A stretch of DNA of 55,181 nucleotides from Rhizobium grahamii CCGE 502 (GTDB lineage Bacteria; Pseudomonadota; Alphaproteobacteria; Rhizobiales; Rhizobiaceae), in assembly GCF_000298315.2 (NCBI RefSeq), contig NZ_AEYE02000027.1:1-55181 (forward strand), read 5' to 3'. Made by a program: the position numbers and the translations under genes. Below the pieces are notes generated by a model. The model had not been told where the DNA came from, did not search any database, and saw only the letters and a program-made list of their open reading frames with translations. Positions 1 through 7,526 of this stretch are shown one piece after another. Every line of letters begins with the position of its first letter. Position 1 is the stretch's first letter.

Positions 1-105
1 CCAGCCCTCGCATCGACCCCATGAACGCTTCCTGGTCTCGACGAAACCGCACTGCAATGCGCCTTTTTGACGTGCGACCTCTCCTGATGAGGGGATTGTC
101 CAGAG

Positions 106-121
106 TTAACATTTCGTTAAC
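106..121. promoter_or_regulatory. CtrA-type binding box
   Basis: The sequence reads TTAA, seven bases, then TTAAC, the full-length binding box of the alphaproteobacterial cell-cycle regulator CtrA. It lies about 60 bases before the start of the small gene at 183, a normal position for control of that promoter. That CtrA acts here is inferred from the motif only. Confidence 0.45.
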
Positions 122-182
122 CATGTGACCTTAGCGTCCGGAAGGCGAAACAATACTCTCCGGAAATCTCTAGGAGGACGCC

Positions 183-437
183 ATGTCTCTCGCAACCGTG
201 CCCGGCAAAATCAGATTATATGGCAGTCATGCCGTCTTGGTCATGACTGAGGGTAGTCTGCATCAGACCGTATGCATCAGCGACGATGCCTTGCCTGCTG
301 ACGAGGGTGATGTAATCCAAGGCATCCTTCGTTATCTTCCCATGTATGAGTGTATTGCCGATCGCAAGTTCTCAGAGGGCCAATTGGCATATGATGGACG
401 GGTATGGATCACATCTTCTGACATCACTTCGCACTGA
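183..437 (+). CDS. small hypothetical protein (84 aa)
   Basis: I do not recognise this protein. It is 84 residues, soluble-looking, with no signal peptide or membrane segment. The start is well supported: an AGGAGG ribosome site sits seven to eight bases before the ATG. A CtrA-type box lies upstream, so cell-cycle control is possible. It ends shortly before the convergent MFS gene. Confidence 0.65.
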   Translation: MSLATVPGKIRLYGSHAVLVMTEGSLHQTVCISDDALPADEGDVIQGILRYLPMYECIADRKFSEGQLAYDGRVWITSSDITSH

Positions 438-496
438 GAAACAAAGCACATGCTTGGGCTCCGGCTATATGATTGCTGTGATCCGGCCGCTGATGC

Positions 497-1702
497 TCAT
501 GAGATCGCTCGAACGGTGCTCCGACCGAGGACGCCGATCAACGCGGATCCGCAAAGCGCCGCGATAGCCGCAAAGCCAAATACGCCTTCCAGACCTTGTG
601 TTTCGACAATCAGACCGCCAATCGCCGCGCCGCTCGAAATGGCAATCTGAAATGTTGTCAGCATCAATGCTCCTGCGCTCTCGGCTTCATCGGACGCCGC
701 CTGCGTCACGAAGCTCTGCACGCTCACAGGCAGAGCTCCGAACGCGAAACCCCATAATGCCGTTGCAATGAACGCGATCGTCGGATGAGCGCCAACAATA
801 GCCAATGCAAGGGTCGTCGCCGCAATACCGGTTGCCGCGAAGGCAATCGCCCGACCCGTATTGCGTTCGGCCAGGTACCCCCCAATGAAATTGCCGAGGA
901 AGCCACCAATACCGAAGGCGAGAAGAACACCCGAAATCCCTTGGACTCCGAAGTGAGGCACCGTTTCGAGAAATGGCCGGATGAACGTGAAGCCTGCGAA
1001 GTGACCCGAAACAACCAGAAGTATAGTGGCTAAGCCGATTCGAATTGCGGGCCGTCGCAAGACGCCCGCTATCGTACCCAGCCCGGCACCGCCCATGGAT
1101 GGCATGGGAGGCAGTGCGAAAACCTGAACCGCAAGCGCGATGGCACCCACTGTGGCTGCGATCAGGAACGCCGCGCGCCAGCCTAAGGTCTCCCCAACCC
1201 ATGCACCGACCGGCGCGGCGCAGACCGTTGCAACCGACACACCTGTCATTATCACCGCCATCGCTCTTGGCATCAACTCCTCAGGCACAAGCCGCATGGC
1301 GAGCGCCAATGACATTGCCCAAAAGCCGCCAAGTGCAATTCCGAGAACTGCTCGCGCTACCAGAAGTGTGGCCAAACCACCGGCGACAGCTGCGAGGAAA
1401 CTTGAAATGATCAGGAGCGTGGTCAGTCCCCAGAGCGTTAGCCGACGGTCAAGCCGGCTGGTGGCAATGACAACGGCAGGACCCGCAATCGCGCCGATGA
1501 CAGCTGTCATTGTGACGGACTGCCCCGCCGCGCCAATACTGATGCCCAGATCGTGAGATATCGGTGTAAGAAGACTGGCTGGAAGGAATTCCGCAGTGAC
1601 AAGGCCAAACACTCCAAGGCCGAGAGAAACAACGCCTGGCCAATGAGCATCGCGCTTCCTGCTTTCCACCTCGAAGGCACTGGCTTCAGGTTTGACGTTC
1701 AT
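497..1702 (-). CDS. MFS exporter, DHA1/NepI-AraJ type
   Basis: A 401-residue major facilitator superfamily transporter, about the usual length for the 12-helix drug:H+ antiporter family. After a short hydrophilic N-terminus the first helix carries the VTAEFLPASLL pattern seen in purine-nucleoside and sugar exporters such as NepI and AraJ. Further hydrophobic segments are spread evenly to the C-terminus, and GYLAERNTGR looks like the usual loop between halves of the C-terminal bundle. It should export small molecules from the cytoplasm using the proton gradient; the substrate cannot be read from sequence. It is divergent from the AraC-family gene at 1810 across 107 bases, so that regulator probably controls it. 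Confidence 0.85.
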   Translation of the reverse strand: MNVKPEASAFEVESRKRDAHWPGVVSLGLGVFGLVTAEFLPASLLTPISHDLGISIGAAGQSVTMTAVIGAIAGPAVVIATSRLDRRLTLWGLTTLLIISSFLAAVAGGLATLLVARAVLGIALGGFWAMSLALAMRLVPEELMPRAMAVIMTGVSVATVCAAPVGAWVGETLGWRAAFLIAATVGAIALAVQVFALPPMPSMGGAGLGTIAGVLRRPAIRIGLATILLVVSGHFAGFTFIRPFLETVPHFGVQGISGVLLAFGIGGFLGNFIGGYLAERNTGRAIAFAATGIAATTLALAIVGAHPTIAFIATALWGFAFGALPVSVQSFVTQAASDEAESAGALMLTTFQIAISSGAAIGGLIVETQGLEGVFGFAAIAALCGSALIGVLGRSTVRAIS

Positions 1703-1809
1703 AATCTATCTCCAACGTTTGATCATTGAAGGCTAGACGTGCCGCTACGGTGTTTCTATGCTAGAAAAGACAAAATATTTGATTATTCGTCCAAACAACG
1801 GATAGAGCA

Positions 1810-2760
1810 ATGAGCGATGCATTGACGGAAATGATGCGGGGTTTGCGCTTGGATGGCGTCGAATATGGAAGATGTCAGCCGTCCGCGCCTTGGGCGACAG
1901 CTTTTCCAGCCAAGGAAGAAGCGCAATTTCACTTTGTGGCGGCAGGCAAGGCGCACCTTCAATCCCCGAATGGCGAGTGGGCAGAAATGCTGCCCGGCGA
2001 CGCGGTGCTGCTGCCGAGAGGCGACGCACATGTGATTGCCAGCGAGCCCGGGCTGGATCCGACGCCGGTCGGTAGTCTACCACGCAAACCGCTCTGTGAC
2101 GGCATCGTCGATTTGCAATGTCCGTGCGCCGACAACCGTAATCTCCTATTCTTTGCCGTCCTCCGCTTCAATGTCGATAAGCATCATCCGCTGTTGCAGT
2201 TGATGCCGAAGGTGATGCGGACAAGTGACCTCGCTGCGAATGAGCCATCGATCCCTGCCCTTCTCGAGGCAATGATGCGTGAGGTCGACATGAACCGCGT
2301 AGGCGCTGGAGGGATATTGGCTCGTCTCGCCGACGTCCTGACTGCAACACTCATCAGAACATGGGTGGAGCATGGGTGCGGAGACGCCTCCGGTTGGCTG
2401 GCCGCTGTTCGGAATCCGGAGATAGGCCGGGTTCTCGCCGCTATTCACCTCGACCCCGCATATGACTGGACGGTGGAAGAACTTGCCCGAAAAATGGGGG
2501 CATCGCGGTCCGCCTTTGCCGAGCGATTTTCTAAGGTCGTTGGCGAGACCCCGGCCCGGTATGTTGCACGGATGCGCATGCATCAAGCACATCAATGGCT
2601 TCTCGAGGGTCAGCGCGTTGGCTCAATCGCTGAGCGTCTGGGCTATGAGTCAGAGGCATCCTTCAGCCGTGCCTTCAAACGAATCATGGGTGCATCGCCT
2701 GTCACGTTTCGCGGAAGGGCCCTGGACCCTTCCCGACCCGTCATGCGAGTCGCCTCTTGA
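1810..2760 (+). CDS. AraC-family regulator with N-terminal cupin
   Basis: This is a 316-residue AraC-family transcription factor. Residues 1 to about 190 form a cupin-like sensor domain (the cupin_6 type of AraC proteins), with the typical stretch on a dispensable ligand-binding barrel (EAQFHFVAAGKAHL, LPRGDAHVI). Residues about 215 to 305 hold the paired helix-turn-helix motifs, WTVEELARKMGASRSAF and SIAERLGYESEASFSRAFKR, ending in the conserved GASPVTFR. The divergent MFS gene is the obvious target, and autoregulation is likely. The effector is unknown. Confidence 0.85.
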   Translation: MSDALTEMMRGLRLDGVEYGRCQPSAPWATAFPAKEEAQFHFVAAGKAHLQSPNGEWAEMLPGDAVLLPRGDAHVIASEPGLDPTPVGSLPRKPLCDGIVDLQCPCADNRNLLFFAVLRFNVDKHHPLLQLMPKVMRTSDLAANEPSIPALLEAMMREVDMNRVGAGGILARLADVLTATLIRTWVEHGCGDASGWLAAVRNPEIGRVLAAIHLDPAYDWTVEELARKMGASRSAFAERFSKVVGETPARYVARMRMHQAHQWLLEGQRVGSIAERLGYESEASFSRAFKRIMGASPVTFRGRALDPSRPVMRVAS

Positions 2761-2938
2761 ACAAAGGGGCATGACGCCGGTTGAGCGCGTAGGCCTCGCG
2801 GCTACCGATTGGAACTATGCCTTGCGCCTCGGCGATAGCCCGCTGGAGGTCATCGATCGGCGTTGCATTGACGATCGTGTTGCCTTCCAGTTCCTTCGGT
2901 ATTTTCCAGCCTGGATCGACGCCATCCATTTTCGGCAT
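2741..2938 (-). CDS. small hypothetical protein (65 aa)
   Basis: A possible short gene directly after the ASCH-like gene on the same strand. The reading from the ATG at 2938 is compositionally reasonable, but the ribosome site is weak and the 3' end overlaps the end of the AraC gene by 20 bases. I do not recognise the product. It may be a chance frame. Confidence 0.3.
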   Translation of the reverse strand: MPKMDGVDPGWKIPKELEGNTIVNATPIDDLQRAIAEAQGIVPIGSREAYALNRRHAPLFKRRLA

Positions 2939-2955
2939 ACATTCCAACGAGCTTT

Positions 2956-3270
2956 TCAGGCGGCTGCCTTCCAACCGATGACAGTCACATCCGACTCCGT
3001 AGACAGGCATGGAAAAGCCGGCAGGAACAGCTTGACCATAGCGTCGCTGGTCGAAACTCCGCTCTGGTTGAGTTCGTCTGCACTCAATGATGAAATTGCC
3101 TTCCGCTGAACCGAAACGACATGCACCCTGCTCGCCGGCCAGAACCCACTCGCAGAACGGATTTCAAGCGGCCCCGGCTCGATGGAACAGTATCCAACTC
3201 GAACAGCAATCGTTTTGGCGCCGCTTTCAACGGATTCCATATGGTTATCCGCTATGATTATGTTTTGCAT
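2956..3270 (-). CDS. ASCH-domain-like protein
   Basis: The 104-residue product resembles bacterial ASCH-domain proteins. It begins with a strand and SVESGAKTIAVRVGY, the position where the family has its S/G-x-KT-x-R signature, continues with EPGPLEIRSASG, and ends in SDVTVIGW, like the family's closing strand. ASCH folds bind RNA or modified nucleotides. I chose the ATG at 3270 because a GGAGA ribosome site lies five bases upstream; longer starts at 3297 or 3300 lack one. The family assignment is by motif memory only. Confidence 0.5.
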   Translation of the reverse strand: MQNIIIADNHMESVESGAKTIAVRVGYCSIEPGPLEIRSASGFWPASRVHVVSVQRKAISSLSADELNQSGVSTSDAMVKLFLPAFPCLSTESDVTVIGWKAAA

Positions 3271-3300
3271 CATGTCTCCGTTCAAGGCATCGCGCATCAC

Positions 3301-4133
3301 AAAGGGACCGTTAAATCGATCCGGTCCTTCCTAATAACCGGTGGTACACCGCGGGAAAACTGTAAATCCGGAATATCAGCTATGCGCGTTTTTAACACGG
3401 CATCTCCCTTAGATGACGGAGAAGATGACATTCATCTGTGGGAAGACAATCAAAGAACATCGCGGAATACCGGTTACAACATGGCTATCGGTGCGATGAC
3501 CGGCCGCAGCCTCGATCCTTATCTCGGTCCGGCAAGGCGACGGGATCGCAACCATGTTTTCGAGTTTCGATGGTACCGCCGGACGTCTCTGGGAGGAGAA
3601 CAATGTGGACTTCACCAACCTAGCAACCTGATAGTCGCCGGCGTCGCGCTGGTCCAAGGTGCTGGCCACTACGCTCAACATCGGCGGTTTCACGCTGGAC
3701 GGAATCACTACAGCCACGCTCGGAGCGATGACCATATACACGCGCTCGATCAGCGAGATCGCCGGATCGAACGGGACTAACTCCGGGCGCTCGTAGCATA
3801 CGTCGGGCGAATAGTCATGCGCTCGCACGATAGGATCGAGACATGCCACCTGACTAAACGTACGTCAGCGTACCCAAGCTGCAGTCAGACCTAGGTCCGA
3901 TTGCTAACCTCGTCTACGGGCCTAATCTTCACCTATCCTTCATCTCCTGGAAGGATAAGGGAGGCCACCCGGGTGGGGTTTGTAATAGTCGGTGGCCTCC
4001 CAGTCATGTCAACTCTGGACCTACCTTTGCCATAGCGGCTCCCGACAGGGATTGCGTTGATCTCGCCGCCCTCCGTGTTCGGAACCATTTGGATTGTAGT
4101 TCATTAAACGGACGAAATCATCTGGAGGCAGTG
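3301..4133. other. intergenic region, no convincing gene
   Basis: No frame here reads convincingly through. Around 3550-3780 short protein-like stretches appear in different frames (for example LNIGGFTLDGITTATLGAMT), suggesting the eroded remains of a gene I cannot name. The stretch also holds the inverted repeat at 3959-4001 and a GGAAC-N16-CATT near-match at 4081-4105 before the gene at 4134. Confidence 0.4.
3959..4001. repeat. perfect 11-bp inverted repeat
   Basis: GGGAGGCCACC and its exact complement GGTGGCCTCCC flank a 21-base spacer. There is no T-run, so it is not a standard terminator. It could be an operator, an element end or an RNA hairpin. Confidence 0.6.
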
Positions 4134-4349
4134 ATGGAAAGCGTGCGGACGTTTGAGAGGCGACGTCGTGTGCGAGGTGCGCCATATTCCTTGGAACAGT
4201 TTCAGCAAAAGTACGCTCTTCAGTCCGGTGAGGCCGAAGACCTCTATGCCCGGTTCGGACCCTCGTCAATCGAGCTTGATCTGTTGATGGCGGCAAAAAG
4301 GCGAAAGCCATGCTTTTCATCGCTCTCCGCGGACTTCGAACTGCGATAG
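4134..4349 (+). CDS. small hypothetical protein (71 aa)
   Basis: A rhizobial-type small unknown protein, about 71 residues, rich in Arg and Lys at both ends, with a central segment SGEAEDLYARFGPSSIELDLLM reminiscent of short helical DUF families. The ATG at 4134 has CTGGAGG just upstream; the longer frame from 4089 lacks a site. Upstream at 4081 lies a near-match to a stress promoter (GGAAC-N16-CATT). Function unknown. Confidence 0.6.
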   Translation: MESVRTFERRRRVRGAPYSLEQFQQKYALQSGEAEDLYARFGPSSIELDLLMAAKRRKPCFSSLSADFELR

Positions 4350-4359
4350 TCGCAGCACC

Positions 4360-4596
4360 ATGAAAAATGGTCCGCAAAAGCAGCGTTTTTTCTTTAATAT
4401 CCGCGATGGCAGCAATTACATTGCGGACACAGAAGGTGTTTTGTTTCCTGACGTTGATGCGGCGATTACAGCTGGGCTGTACTGCGGCCAAGGTCTGTTT
4501 CTAAAGAAACTTCTAAACAGCCGACCAAAGCCTGGGCAGTGGCTAGAGATTACATGCGAGGCTGGAAAAGTGGTCGCACTTCTTCCGATCCTTTAA
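4360..4596 (+). CDS. DUF6894-like small protein
   Basis: The 78-residue product matches the pattern of DUF6894 proteins common in rhizobia: an opening RFFFNIRDG, an acidic turn (ADTEGVLFPDVDAA), a helix, and a closing LEITCEAGKVVALLPI. Family members are small cytoplasmic proteins of unknown role, often many per genome and often near stress genes. It starts 11 bases after the preceding gene, so the two are probably co-transcribed. Confidence 0.65.
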   Translation: MKNGPQKQRFFFNIRDGSNYIADTEGVLFPDVDAAITAGLYCGQGLFLKKLLNSRPKPGQWLEITCEAGKVVALLPIL

Positions 4597-4629
4597 TGTT
4601 CAAATCGAAGTCTGCCTCCGCTGCGATAA

Positions 4630-5046
4630 TCAGGCGCCCAGGAGACGCTCCTGCGCCGCGATGATCATGGTTGGAGGTACCTTGATGGTTTGGAACAGCT
4701 CATAGAGAAAATACTTCAACGCCGAAATTTCCAGTTCAACGTGGGCTGCGAATATCGGATCTCCAGCAGCCCATCTCCTCATCGTGAAGATGGATCGGCC
4801 GATGGAGCCGGGCCGTGAAAGAACATTGGGATCGAAATGCTGGCTTTCCGTGACGTACCAGACGAACAGCCGGACGGCCAGCATCGCCGGGGATCGCCTC
4901 GCGTTTGTCGCAAGACTTTTCTCGTTTTCCAAGGCGCTTCGCGCCATTACGCCGAGCCGGCTGAGGTCGAGCCCCAGTTCCAGTAGGCGTTGCGACAGTT
5001 CCGCTTCACGCGGATCGGGGTGAGCAAAATGATCGGCGAGGTTCAT
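4630..5046 (-). CDS. hypothetical protein (138 aa)
   Basis: I do not recognise this 138-residue protein. It is soluble and mostly helical in appearance, with no signal peptide. The frame is long and plausible but no clear ribosome site precedes the ATG. It is convergent with the DUF6894 gene. Confidence 0.45.
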   Translation of the reverse strand: MNLADHFAHPDPREAELSQRLLELGLDLSRLGVMARSALENEKSLATNARRSPAMLAVRLFVWYVTESQHFDPNVLSRPGSIGRSIFTMRRWAAGDPIFAAHVELEISALKYFLYELFQTIKVPPTMIIAAQERLLGA

Positions 5047-5517
5047 GCTCAGAAGATACCGCCAGCGTTGGTAATGTCATATTCCCCTTACCCTCGTCAA
5101 TTCGGCTGAGGTGACATTGAGGAGGGCAACGGTAAGCTGGCGCGAACCGACCGGCGCCAGCACTTACTTTCTGTTTCACCCCGAACGCAGCGCCGCGATC
5201 GGGTGCGGGACGGCCGCCAGGGGCGCGACGAAGCTAAGAGATGCCTCGGCGGTTACCCACTTCTCTTGAGCTTTAGCGCAGGTAGGATTCATGTGAGCGG
5301 CCCGATCTTCATCGGTCTTGGTGAACCCATCGGGGCCGTGACGGGCGCTGCCCAAAACGAAGGATAACAGCATGGCAACTATCGGTACCTTTACCTCCAG
5401 CGAAAATGGCTTTAGCGGTTCCATCCGCACCCTGGCCCTTAACGTCAAAGCCCCGCATTTCCCCGCATTGAGAACCCTTCCGACAAAGGCCCGCAATTCC
5501 GGATATATGCCGGCAAT

Positions 5518-6186
5518 GTCGCCCGAAAGGACGGACATCATCCAATCATCTTCATGCAATGCGGCCCCGTTCGCCATCGGGTCGATGCAAGAGTACAAGC
5601 TGCCGAGCGTGGTATTCACCACCGTGCCCGTGATCGTTCGACGAAGTTTGAGTTGCCGGCGCCTCTGGTCCTGGCCGAGCGCCCGTCAATGCCCGCGATA
5701 TATGCAGCCCTTGCGCAGGACCGCGGGCGAAATGAACTTATCTTCGATGATGTGTTGAAGTCTCTTGAAGCCAAGCGCTCACTGATCGTTCTGACCGAGC
5801 GGAAGGACCACCTCGACTATCTCCAGCAGAAGTTCTCACCGTTTGTAAAAAATCTGGTGGTGCTGCGCGGTGGCATGTCGGCGAAGGATCGCAAGCAAGC
5901 CGACACGGCGTTGAATGTCGCAGACGATGATGAGCGCCTGATACTTGCGATAGGGCGCTATATCGGGGAAGGCTTCGATGACGCCAGGCTCGACACGTTG
6001 TTCCTGACCATGCCGATCGCCTGGAAGGGAACTTTGGCGCAGTATGTCGCCCGTCTGCATCGCCAGCATGATGGTAAGAGAGACGTCTTGGTCGTCGATT
6101 ATGTCGACAGCACCGTTCCCGTTCTGGCCCGGATGGCCGCAAAGCGACGCCTGGGTTATCGCGCGCTGGGCTATGTGATCGAATGA
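5518..6186 (+). pseudogene. C-terminal fragment of a large SF2 (DEAD/DEAH) helicase
   Basis: Directly after the DUF736 piece the same frame reads [20 protein letters not shown], the segment that follows the TATP motif in a family of large SF2 helicases, including those with an archaeo-eukaryotic primase domain (TOTE systems). It then continues through a complete helicase C domain: SLIVLTERKDHLDYL, VVLRGGMSAKDRK, IGRYIGEGFDDARLDTLFLTMP and QYVARLHRQH. The N-terminal half with Walker A and the DEAD box is missing, so it cannot be an active helicase. The TOTE link is inference. Confidence 0.8.
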
Positions 6187-6187
6187 G

Positions 6188-6212
6188 GGCGCCCCGCTTT
6201 GAGCGGAGCGCC
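6188..6212 (+). terminator. hairpin after helicase fragment
   Basis: GGCGCCCCGCT, a TTG loop and AGCGGAGCGCC form an 11-bp stem with one mismatch immediately after the helicase stop codon. No T-run follows. It is probably the original terminator of the helicase gene, carried along with the fragment. Confidence 0.5.
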
Positions 6213-6454
6213 GTGGACCCGACCAAGCGCCATGACCAGAAGCTTATTTGTCATTTGACTATGGAAGAGGTCCGCGCGGTGCTTAACGCGCCGATCTTGC
6301 GACGCGATCTGGCATCCGCGACCGGGCAATGATGCATCGTTGCTTCGCCGGAGGCTTGCGGGTCTCCGAACTTGTCGGCGTTCGGATGAAAAACCTATCG
6401 CTTCGACACGGCGCAAGCCTGACGGTTCTAGGGAAAGGCCACAAAGAACGCTGT
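6213..6454 (+). pseudogene. tyrosine recombinase (XerC/D-type) fragment
   Basis: An internal piece of a tyrosine recombinase. One frame reads [19 protein letters not shown], then after a one-base shift near 6308 another reads [20 protein letters not shown] and [15 protein letters not shown], followed by [11 protein letters not shown]. This covers the start of the catalytic domain with the first catalytic Arg (GLRVSEL), but the HxxR and Tyr part is absent. It joins directly to the DUF736 C-terminal half at 6455. The enzyme may have belonged to the element that made the insertion. Confidence 0.75.
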
Positions 6455-6595
6455 AAGACCTCCGAGCACGGTCGGGACTACCTTTTGGTCAAGCGTGATG
6501 ACCCACGCTTCTCTGCGCCTATTTATGCGACCCTTGCGGAGGTCGATGGCACAGAGGCATTACAGTAAATTTGGTCGCCTCCTAGCAAGCACTAA

Positions 6596-6876
6596 CAACA
6601 ACGGGCTCCCGGGGGCGGAGCCACTCCCAATCTGACTTGGAAGGGACGACCCAAAAACATGTTTACACGAGCGGTCGCTTTATGTGGTCGGTGCAATGCA
6701 AATGTAAGCCATCTCGCATACCCGTCGTCCTGCCGCTGTCGCTCATGATCCATGACGCAACTGCAGCCCACTTCGCCCAAGCTATCTCTTAAATTGCATC
6801 GAAGCGAAATCCTATCGGAGCGTGCAAACATATTGATAACTCAGGTTGATTAGGCTTCGCTTACAGTGCTACCCTT
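6596..6876. other. intergenic, nothing recognised
   Basis: No frame, repeat or RNA signal stands out between the DUF736 remnant and the gene at 6877. Confidence 0.4.
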
Positions 6877-7275
6877 TTGATGATTCATCGCGCCATTGGT
6901 CATCAAGAACAACAGGGAGGCAGCTTGCAAGAAGTCGCCATCAACGAAGACGACGCCGGCACCGTCACCAACGAGAATGCAAATGAGGGCAGCGCATTAC
7001 CAAATCATAATGTAGTCGACTATGACCCTTGCAGCGGGAAAATGTCCTGTTCCGGCGCGAGACCCATTATTAATTTCTCCTTCGTCAAGAAGGCGCTTAA
7101 GACACTCTGCCGCGAGCAGGGGGTGGTGCGCGATAGAATGGCAACCGTTGAAATTGCGGCACTTCTGTTGGCATTGGTCAAAGAAGGCGTTCATGACGAA
7201 GAACAACTAACGCGCCTTGCTCGCGCGCGATGGCAGGAAATGGCGAAGGCAAGACCCGATGCCGACGCAACTTAG
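6877..7275 (+). CDS. hypothetical protein (132 aa)
   Basis: I do not recognise this protein. The C-terminal half (from about residue 65) looks like a compact helical domain ending in EEQLTRLARARWQEMAKARP; the N-terminal third is low in hydrophobics and may be disordered or untranslated. An alternative TTG start at 6925 follows a GGGAGG and would shorten it by 16 residues. Confidence 0.5.
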   Translation: MMIHRAIGHQEQQGGSLQEVAINEDDAGTVTNENANEGSALPNHNVVDYDPCSGKMSCSGARPIINFSFVKKALKTLCREQGVVRDRMATVEIAALLLALVKEGVHDEEQLTRLARARWQEMAKARPDADAT

Positions 7276-7429
7276 GGCGAGCATCGATTATTGAGCCCTG
7301 CAAATGACATGTGGTTGAGGCAGTGCGCTATCGTAACTTCAATCACGCCAAAGGTTCGCAAAACTTACGTGGCATTCCTTGAATGGGGATTGTCGTTCTG
7401 CGGCCATTGTCCACGTCAAAAAAATCGCA

Positions 7430-7454
7430 GGAACTTCGATGAGGTTTTTCTGTT
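7430..7454 (+). promoter_or_regulatory. EcfG-type stress promoter before alpha-glucosidase
   Basis: GGAAC, 16 bases, TGTT: this fits the general-stress promoter of alphaproteobacteria (GGAAC-N16/17-CGTT) with one change in the least fixed position. Transcription would start about 65 bases before the GH13 gene. Confidence 0.5.
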
Positions 7455-7526
7455 ATCTATCGGCGTTTGTGAAGGGGCGACCTGCATTTGATGCAGGTGG
7501 TGACAACCTCCAGTGAAGGATGACCC

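Larger units (their letters stand above)
5372..6595 (+). pseudogene. DUF736 gene split by inserted sequence
   Basis: The two halves of a DUF736 protein are visible. The first ([16 protein letters not shown]... LALNVKA) begins at 5372, shifts frame near 5460, and continues as [16 protein letters not shown] to about 5517. The rest resumes at 6455 with [20 protein letters not shown] and APIYATL, then a TAA at 6566 interrupts the expected LQ-x-IWSPPS ending, which reads on to 6595. Between the halves lie a helicase C-terminus and a recombinase fragment. DUF736 genes are typical of rhizobial plasmids and conjugative elements, so this marks an old mobile element. Confidence 0.85.

Noticed and set aside
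1045-1556. Two overlapping plus-strand frames of 121 and 138 codons inside the MFS gene
   Set aside because: They are antisense shadows of the transporter; their Pro- and Ala-rich composition is what antisense reading of membrane helices gives.
3409-3849. A 146-codon minus-strand frame
   Set aside because: No ribosome site and a composition typical of antisense frames; the plus strand here shows short pieces in several frames, pointing to a decayed gene.
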